Assembly: GCA_012512995.1 (NCBI GenBank)
Contig: JAAZDA010000209.1
Location: 1-11,850, forward strand
Source of the DNA: Clostridiales bacterium
GTDB lineage: Bacteria; Bacillota; Clostridia; Lachnospirales; Lachnospiraceae
Direction: 5' to 3'
Length of the DNA stretch: 11,850 nt
The position numbers and the translations under genes were made by a program. How positions within the stretch are numbered: position 1 is the first letter of the stretch; every line of letters begins with the position of its first letter. The notes under the pieces are model-generated. The model worked only from the letters and a program-made list of their open reading frames with translations, did not search any database and was not told where the DNA came from. Below are positions 7,857 through 11,850 of the stretch, in pieces.

Positions 7857-8142
7857 ATAACGGAAATAAAACAAACACAATTTGAAAAAGATAACCTGTT
7901 CGGAATCGGAGAGCCAAATCCTGCTGTGCATCGCAGGCAGAGGTTGGTATCAGGAGGAAGGCAAGGCTGCGCAGGAGCTTAATCCCGGAGATTCCGTTGT
8001 GATTCCCGCAAACGTCAGGCATTGGCACGGCGCAGCAAAGGACAGATGTTTTGCTCATCTTGCCATGGATGTGCCCGGTGAAAATGCTTCCACCGAATGG
8101 TGCGATGCTGTCAGCAACGAGGAATATTACAAACTGAAATAA
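7857..8142 (+). pseudogene. Cupin-domain protein, degraded (lost start codon and internal deletion)
   Basis: A strong site (AAAAGGAG, 7841-7848) sits 8 nt before ATA at 7857 where an ATG is expected. In that frame the sequence reads TEIKQTQFEKDNLFGIGEPN, the typical N-terminus of a small cupin often found with aldo/keto reductases and flavodoxins. From about 7905-7920 the homology jumps by +1 to another frame (SQILLCIAGRGWYQEEG, then PGDSVVIPANVRHWHGAAKD, ending NEEYYKLK at 8142). Compared with my memory of the family, about 45 residues (~140 bp), including the first His-rich metal-binding motif, are missing at the joint. An 86-residue frame beginning at 7882 remains but lacks a proper start site and half the metal site. 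This is a nonfunctional remnant of the third gene of the operon. Confidence 0.8.
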
Positions 8143-8215
8143 GGAGAGAATATTCACGCATTCACTATAGAAAGGCTTCAACACTGCTAAAGAATAATAA
8201 CTTCAATTCAAGTGT

Positions 8216-8424
8216 TTATGAATCGCTATCGGATTCCATTTTTATATGCTTCAACATTTGTAGTTGATCACGTTTTTCATAGATAACATTAAGGATATAT
8301 ACATATCCAGCATCAACATCAATACGATAATATACAAGGAAATTTTTGGATATGCAATATAATCGCGAAGCTCAGTGAGATCGGATTCAGCATCAGGCGT
8401 CAAAATGATTTTGTAATAATTCAC
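8216..8424 (-). pseudogene. RelE/ParE-family toxin, internally deleted and frameshifted
   Basis: The GTG at 8424-8422 overlaps the antitoxin stop by 3 nt (GTGA), the normal toxin position. The N-terminus reads NYYKIILTPDAESDLTELRDYIA, a typical RelE/ParE first strand and helix. At about 8345-8352 the homology jumps to another frame, reading KNFLVYYRIDVDAGYVYIL and VIYEKRDQLQML and ending at TAA 8216-8218. These are the normal C-terminal strands. From family length, roughly 55-60 residues (~165 bp) are missing. The GTG frame now runs into an unrelated hydrophobic tail. The mRNA-interferase or gyrase-type toxin activity should be gone. Confidence 0.8.
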
Positions 8425-8720
8425 TTATTAAGGTTCCTTTCAAGGTCATCGAATACTTCATCATATGGCCGTCCTTTTCCCGCAAGAGACTGATTATAAC
8501 TATGCTGAAGTTTGGCATTCAGTTCTGTAGTGGTCAGCTCATCAGCCGTTTTGAGTTCTGTCGGGATTGTCAGTGAAAATGGAATACCATGTTTGAAAAT
8601 TATCTGACGGTAAAGTGAATTGATTACGACAGAAGTAGGAACGCCAATTTCCTTCAGAATATCTTCTGCCTCTGTCTTAATGTCATATTCTACACGTGCG
8701 CTTACAGTAGCATCTTTCAT
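8421..8720 (-). CDS. RelB/DinJ-family antitoxin (toxin partner broken)
   Basis: The ATG at 8720 is preceded by AGGAGG 9 nt upstream, giving 99 residues; a longer frame to 8828 has no such support. Residues ~4-48 are a ribbon-helix-helix domain (TVSARVEYDI, then KTEAEDILKEIGVPTSVVIN) followed by HGIPFSLTIP, the signature of RelB/DinJ antitoxins. The C-terminal half (60-99, ending YDEVFDDLERNLNK) is the flexible toxin-binding part. It binds its toxin and represses its own promoter as a dimer. The reading frame is fully intact while the downstream relE is deleted, so it is now an orphan antitoxin that could still act as a DNA-binding repressor or neutralise a related toxin elsewhere. Confidence 0.9.
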   Translation of the reverse strand: MKDATVSARVEYDIKTEAEDILKEIGVPTSVVINSLYRQIIFKHGIPFSLTIPTELKTADELTTTELNAKLQHSYNQSLAGKGRPYDEVFDDLERNLNK

Positions 8721-8768
8721 AGAAATATACCTCCTATATACCAATAAGTGTACTACGATGTGTTGTAA

Positions 8769-8843
8769 TTCGCGATACAATAACGGCAGAACCCAAACAA
8801 TTTGCGATATATGCAGAAAACCCCTCAAAACAAATTGCGATAT
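8769..8843. repeat. Three phased TTGCGATA-like sites between relB and greA
   Basis: TTCGCGATA (8769-8777), TTTGCGATAT (8801-8810) and ATTGCGATAT (8834-8843) share the core GCGATA. The cores begin at 8772, 8804 and 8837, so the steps are 32 and 33 bp, about three helical turns each, which places them on one face of the DNA. They lie upstream of both relB (minus) and the greA promoter (plus), where an antitoxin operator would be expected. Confidence 0.6.
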
Positions 8844-8865
8844 TGATAAATGTCAAAAATGCGCG

Positions 8866-8895
8866 TTGACATACTTTCCATGTTTTATGTATAAT
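8866..8895 (+). promoter_or_regulatory. Consensus sigma-A promoter for greA-lysS
   Basis: A perfect -35 TTGACA (8866-8871) and perfect -10 TATAAT (8890-8895) are separated by 18 bp. Transcription would begin near 8902, leaving an untranslated leader of about 104 nt before the greA ATG. The leader shows only short weak pairing (for example CGCA/TGCG near 8954-8974) and no riboswitch I recognise. Confidence 0.88.
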
Positions 8896-9005
8896 ACTGT
8901 GGCCGCATAGTGAATACGGAAGGCGCAAGTAGAGCTTAATCGGGAAAAACAAGCGCAAACATCGGATTCGTGCGTCTCTCAAAAATTATACTTGGAGGTT
9001 CAGTA

Positions 9006-9500
9006 ATGGAAGAAGTCAAGGAAAAGAAAACTGTTCTTACATATGAAGGCCTGAAGAGCTATGAAGATGAACTTCATAATCTCAAGGTGAACCGTCGCCA
9101 GGAAGTCGCACAGAAGCTGAAAGAAGCACGTGCGCAGGGTGACCTGTCAGAGAACGCCGAGTACGACGCGGCGAAGGACGAACAGCGTGATATCGAAGCT
9201 CGTATCGAAGATCTCGAGAAGATCCTCAAGAACGTAGAAGTTGTAGTAGAGGATGAAGTAGAAGTCGACAAGATCAACGTAGGCTGCAAAGTAAAAGTCC
9301 GCGATGTAGCTGAGAAAGAAGACATCCAGTACAAGATCGTCGGATCGACTGAAGCGGATTCACTCAAGGGCAAGATCTCAAATGAATCACCGGTCGGCAG
9401 AGCTCTCATCGGAGCAAAGGTCGGACAGACAGTCGCAGTTGTAACTCCTGCGGGAACATTCAAATATAAAGTCCTCGAGATCGAACGCAGCGCAGTTTAA
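9006..9500 (+). CDS. greA: Transcription elongation factor GreA
   Basis: The ATG at 9006 has GGAGG 7 nt upstream and gives 164 residues, close to the family norm; an in-frame GTG at 8970 lies before the ribosome binding site and is rejected. Residues ~8-80 form the N-terminal coiled coil with the signature GDLSENAEYDAAKDEQ; D46 and E49 correspond to the acidic tip residues that enter the RNA polymerase secondary channel. The C-terminal FKBP-like domain (~85-160) contains SPVGRALIGAKVGQ and TPAGTFKYKVLEIE. GreA restarts backtracked polymerase by stimulating transcript cleavage. It is followed after 24 bp by lysS, a gene pairing common in Firmicutes, and both are driven from the promoter at 8866-8895. 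Confidence 0.97.
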   Translation: MEEVKEKKTVLTYEGLKSYEDELHNLKVNRRQEVAQKLKEARAQGDLSENAEYDAAKDEQRDIEARIEDLEKILKNVEVVVEDEVEVDKINVGCKVKVRDVAEKEDIQYKIVGSTEADSLKGKISNESPVGRALIGAKVGQTVAVVTPAGTFKYKVLEIERSAV

Positions 9501-9524
9501 GCAACATAGATATGGAAGGCAGAC

Positions 9525-11537
9525 ATGGAAGAAAAGAAGAATAACAACGTCCAGATTGGTCAACAGGCGCCACAGACCGAAGAAGATATAAATAAGCTCA
9601 ATGAGGTCCGCCGCGGGAAACTTAAGGAACTGCAGGAAGCCGGCAAGGATCCTTTCAAGATCACCACTTTTGACCAGACCTATCACACACAGCAGGTCAA
9701 AGATAGTTTTGACGATCTCGCAGCGATAGAAGATGAAGAAGGCAATGTGACGAGAGAAGCCACGATCGTATCTATCGCGGGTCGCATGATGTTCAAGCGT
9801 GTAATGGGCAAGGCATCTTTTGCAAATCTCAAAGACCGCGATGGCAGCATCCAGATCTATGTCACAAGGAATGACCTCGGTGAAGAAGCATACGCAGATT
9901 TCAAGCACATGGACATCGGCGACATAATCGGTGTAAAGGGCTTCCCATTCAAAACAAGAACGGGAGAGATCACAGTTCACGCTAAGGAACTTACACTTCT
10001 TTCAAAGTCACTTACACCGCTCCCTGAGAAATTCCACGGTTTCACAGATCCCGACATGCGTTATCGCCAGAGATACGTAGACCTCATTATGAACGATGAC
10101 GTCAAGGAGACCTTCAAGAAGCGCTCACAGATCATCAGCGGCATCCGCACCTTCCTTGCAGACCGTGACTTCATGGAAGTCGAAACACCCATGCTCGTCT
10201 CAAATGCGGGCGGCGCAGCAGCAAGACCTTTTAACACACATTACAATGCCCTTGATGAAGATGTTAAGCTCAGGATCTCGCTTGAACTTTACCTCAAGAG
10301 ACTCATCATCGGAGGACTCGAAAGAGTCTTCGAGATAGGACGTGTTTTCCGTAATGAAGGCATTGACACGCGCCACAATCCTGAGTTCACGCTCATGGAG
10401 CTGTACCAGGCATACACAGACTACAATGGAATGATGGAACTCACAGAGAGCATGTTCCGCTACCTCGCTGAGAAAGTCTGCGGCACCACGACCATCAAAT
10501 ACGGCGAGAACGAGATCGACCTCGGCAAGCCATTCAGACGCCTCACAATGAACGAAGCCATTAAGGAAGCGACAGGGATCGACTTTGATACAGTCGCGAC
10601 TGACGAAGATGCCAAGGCGCTTGCTGCGTCAAAACATCTGGAATTCGAAGACCGTTTCAAGAAGGGCGATATCGTGAACCTGTTCTTTGACGAGTTCTGC
10701 GAGGACACCATGATACAGCCTACATTTATCATGGATCACCCGATCGAGATCAGTCCGCTCACCAAGAAGAAACCGGACGATCCGACCAAGGTCGAAAGAT
10801 TCGAACTCTACATCAACGGCTGGGAAATGTGCAACGCGTACTCTGAGCTCAATGACCCGATCGATCAGAGAGAACGCTTTGCTGCGCAGGACGCACTTGC
10901 GGCAGCAGGCGATGAAGAAGCCAACCACACCGACGAGGACTTCCTCCACGCGATGGAGATCGGAATGCCTCCCACAGGCGGCATAGGCTATGGCATAGAC
11001 AGACTCTGCATGCTCCTGACGGACAGTGCTGCAATAAGAGACGTCATACTGTTCCCGACACTTAAGGCAGTAGGCAAGTCCAACACAACAGGACATGCAG
11101 AAGAAAGCCCTGCAGAAGAAGTTAAGACAGGCTTCTTCACACCGAATGAAAAGATCGATTTCAGCAATGTTAAGATCGAAGAATACTTCGAGGATCAGGT
11201 TGATTTCGACACCTTCAGCAAGTCTGACTTCAGAGCTGTAAAGGTTAAAGACTGTGTAGCAGTACCTAAGAGCAAGAAGCTTCTTCAGTTCACTCTTGAT
11301 GATGGAACTGGCAAGGATCGTACTATTTTAAGCGGAATTCACGCTTTATACGAGCCTGAAGAACTGATCGGAAAGACATTAATTGCAATCACCAACCTGC
11401 CTCCAAGACCTATGATGGGCATTGAGTCCTGCGGTATGCTGCTTTCAGCAGTAAACAACCTTAAGGATTCTGAGGATGAGGAACTTCACCTTCTAATGGT
11501 TGATAACAACATCCCGGCTGGTGCAAAGTTGTACTAA
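9525..11537 (+). CDS. lysS: Lysyl-tRNA synthetase (class II) fused to a C-terminal tRNA-binding domain
   Basis: Start ATG has GGAAGG 5 nt upstream. The 670-residue protein is about 170 longer than a standard bacterial LysRS. The first ~30 residues are a polar, disordered-looking extension; ~75-160 is the OB-fold anticodon-binding domain (VSIAGRMMFKRVMGKASFANL). The class II core follows: motif 1 around FMEVETPML (216-224), motif 2 FEIGRVFRNEGIDTRHNPEF (269-288), and motif 3 GIGYGIDRLCMLL (486-498), with NGWEMCNAYSELNDP (431-445) in the active site. After a linker (~514-555) comes an EMAP-II/Trbp111/MetRS-C-like OB domain (~556-670: FRAVKVKDC, KLLQFTLDDG, PRPMMGIESCGMLL). It charges tRNA-Lys with lysine; the extra domain should raise tRNA affinity. 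Leucine codons shift from mostly CTC in the body to none in the appended domain. Confidence 0.96.
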   Translation: MEEKKNNNVQIGQQAPQTEEDINKLNEVRRGKLKELQEAGKDPFKITTFDQTYHTQQVKDSFDDLAAIEDEEGNVTREATIVSIAGRMMFKRVMGKASFANLKDRDGSIQIYVTRNDLGEEAYADFKHMDIGDIIGVKGFPFKTRTGEITVHAKELTLLSKSLTPLPEKFHGFTDPDMRYRQRYVDLIMNDDVKETFKKRSQIISGIRTFLADRDFMEVETPMLVSNAGGAAARPFNTHYNALDEDVKLRISLELYLKRLIIGGLERVFEIGRVFRNEGIDTRHNPEFTLMELYQAYTDYNGMMELTESMFRYLAEKVCGTTTIKYGENEIDLGKPFRRLTMNEAIKEATGIDFDTVATDEDAKALAASKHLEFEDRFKKGDIVNLFFDEFCEDTMIQPTFIMDHPIEISPLTKKKPDDPTKVERFELYINGWEMCNAYSELNDPIDQRERFAAQDALAAAGDEEANHTDEDFLHAMEIGMPPTGGIGYGIDRLCMLLTDSAAIRDVILFPTLKAVGKSNTTGHAEESPAEEVKTGFFTPNEKIDFSNVKIEEYFEDQVDFDTFSKSDFRAVKVKDCVAVPKSKKLLQFTLDDGTGKDRTILSGIHALYEPEELIGKTLIAITNLPPRPMMGIESCGMLLSAVNNLKDSEDEELHLLMVDNNIPAGAKLY

Positions 11538-11553
11538 TCGGACACGAGATTTG

Positions 11554-11662
11554 TGTAACAAAATTGAATGGAAATGGCTGTAACAAATGCCGGTTTGTAA
11601 CAAACTGACAACAAAAGCCTTTCTGAGCACACTTTGTGACACTTCGTGTTAGCTTTGTTGTA
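11554..11662. repeat. TGTAACAAA repeat cluster downstream of lysS
   Basis: Three exact TGTAACAAA copies lie at 11554-11562, 11579-11587 and 11596-11604 (steps 25 and 17 bp). The third sits in the perfect odd palindrome TTTGTAACAAA (11594-11604). Inverted near-copies follow: TTTGTGACA (11633-11641, one mismatch) and TTTGTTGTA (11654-11662, two mismatches). The cluster is non-coding and ends just before the TATAAT at 11668, so an operator array for the next gene is possible. Confidence 0.55.
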
Positions 11663-11667
11663 GAAAA

Positions 11668-11673
11668 TATAAT
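11668..11673 (+). promoter_or_regulatory. Possible -10 box for the gene at 11804
   Basis: A perfect TATAAT is present, but no good -35 lies 16-18 bp upstream (the nearest, TTCGTG at 11643-11648, is weak and 19 bp away). Activator dependence through the upstream repeats is one explanation; chance is another. If used, transcripts would run straight into the terminator at 11691-11742. Confidence 0.35.
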
Positions 11674-11690
11674 AGTCGTAAGACTACTCC

Positions 11691-11742
11691 AAAAGGAGTC
11701 GCTTTTCTTAAAAGAAATTTTAAGAGGGGCGGCTCCTTTTTT
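11691..11742 (+). terminator. Strong intrinsic terminator after lysS, possibly an attenuator
   Basis: AAAAGGAGTCGC (11691-11702) pairs with GCGGCTCCTTTT (11729-11740) with one G-T wobble. The stem continues through three T-G wobbles into TCTTAAAA/TTTTAAGA (11706-11713 and 11718-11725) closed by a GAAA tetraloop, and a six-T run ends at 11742. Just upstream, ACTCC (11686-11690) can pair with GGAGT (11695-11699) over an AAAA loop, which would compete with the terminator stem. A small TAGTC-GTAA-GACTA hairpin sits at 11673-11686. Confidence 0.88.
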
Positions 11743-11803
11743 GCGTTCAGCGGATACCACTTTTGAAACAGATGACTCAATAAATCAGAAGGAGGAAAGA
11801 TCT

Positions 11804-11850
11804 ATGAATTTGGAGAATGACGACTATTACAGCGTAGCAAGGCGAAAGGA
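11804..11850 (+). CDS. Start of an unidentified gene (3' partial)
   Basis: AAGGAGG (11789-11795) lies 8 nt before ATG 11804, an excellent initiation site. Only 15 codons are visible (MNLENDDYYSVARRK), hydrophilic, with no signal peptide and too short to assign. It follows the lysS terminator, so it probably has its own promoter or depends on read-through. Confidence 0.7.
   Translation, partial: MNLENDDYYSVARRK

Noticed and set aside
7882..8142. Short intact cupin protein
   Set aside because: The homologous N-terminus lies in another frame directly upstream behind a good ribosome binding site, so the frame is the tail of a broken gene.
8143..8215. Another decayed gene start after the cupin (GGAGAG followed by ACG)
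   Set aside because: The frame closes within five codons and nothing homologous follows; chance is more likely.
8620..8910. Plus-strand open frame across the relB start and promoter region
   Set aside because: It is antisense to relB and runs through the greA promoter, with no support as a gene.
8970..9500. Longer GreA from the GTG at 8970
   Set aside because: The GGAGG at 8994-8998 directs initiation at 9006 and family members begin there.
9387..9980. Minus-strand open frame across the greA-lysS junction
   Set aside because: It overlaps two well-supported conserved genes and has no recognisable domain or start signal.
10629..11096. Minus-strand open frame inside lysS
   Set aside because: It is a shadow of the LysRS coding strand, including the conserved motif 3 region.
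11554..11604. TGTAACAAA copies as a CRISPR array
   Set aside because: The units are only 9 bp, with unequal gaps of 8 to 16 bp.

Overview
The window looks like a chromosomal segment from a Gram-positive, Clostridia-like (Firmicutes) bacterium. The reasons are strong purine-rich ribosome binding sites (AAGGAGG type), a greA-lysS operon, a long lysyl-tRNA synthetase with an appended tRNA-binding domain, and redox genes typical of anaerobic gut or rumen Firmicutes. Genus cannot be read from the sequence alone.

Left end (1-4063, + strand): the last two genes of a Wadjet-type (JetABCD) SMC defence system against plasmids. jetC is cut by the window edge, losing its Walker A end, and overlaps jetD by 4 bp. 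jetD carries the Toprim-type nuclease domain plus two in-frame tandem repeat expansions. jetA and jetB would be expected just outside the window to the left. Facing jetD is a minus-strand gene (4120-4956) for a putative papain/C39-like cysteine peptidase that I recognise only as a fold.

Middle (5058-8720): a nested set of inverted repeats, then a LysR regulator (minus) divergent from a flavodoxin and an aldo/keto reductase (plus). This is a typical LysR-controlled redox cassette. Its third gene, a cupin, is broken: its ribosome binding site leads into ATA instead of ATG, and an internal out-of-frame deletion has removed the first cupin motif. Next to it is a RelB/RelE toxin-antitoxin pair on the minus strand. 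The antitoxin is intact but the toxin has also lost its middle in an out-of-frame deletion. The stretch 7857-8424 therefore looks like decaying accessory DNA.

Right end (8720-11850): three TTGCGATA-like sites spaced 32-33 bp lie between relB and a consensus promoter that drives greA-lysS. The lysS product is a class II LysRS fused to an EMAP-II/Trbp111-like tRNA-binding domain whose codon use differs from the enzyme body. Downstream is a 266-bp non-coding region with three TGTAACAAA repeats, a TATAAT box, small hairpins that compete with one another and a strong intrinsic terminator. A new gene then starts and runs off the edge.

The system most worth attention is the Wadjet module with its repeat-expanded JetD. 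Other notable points are the paired internal deletions in the cupin and toxin genes and two clusters of uncharacterised non-coding repeats. I found no clear case for a wholly new system.
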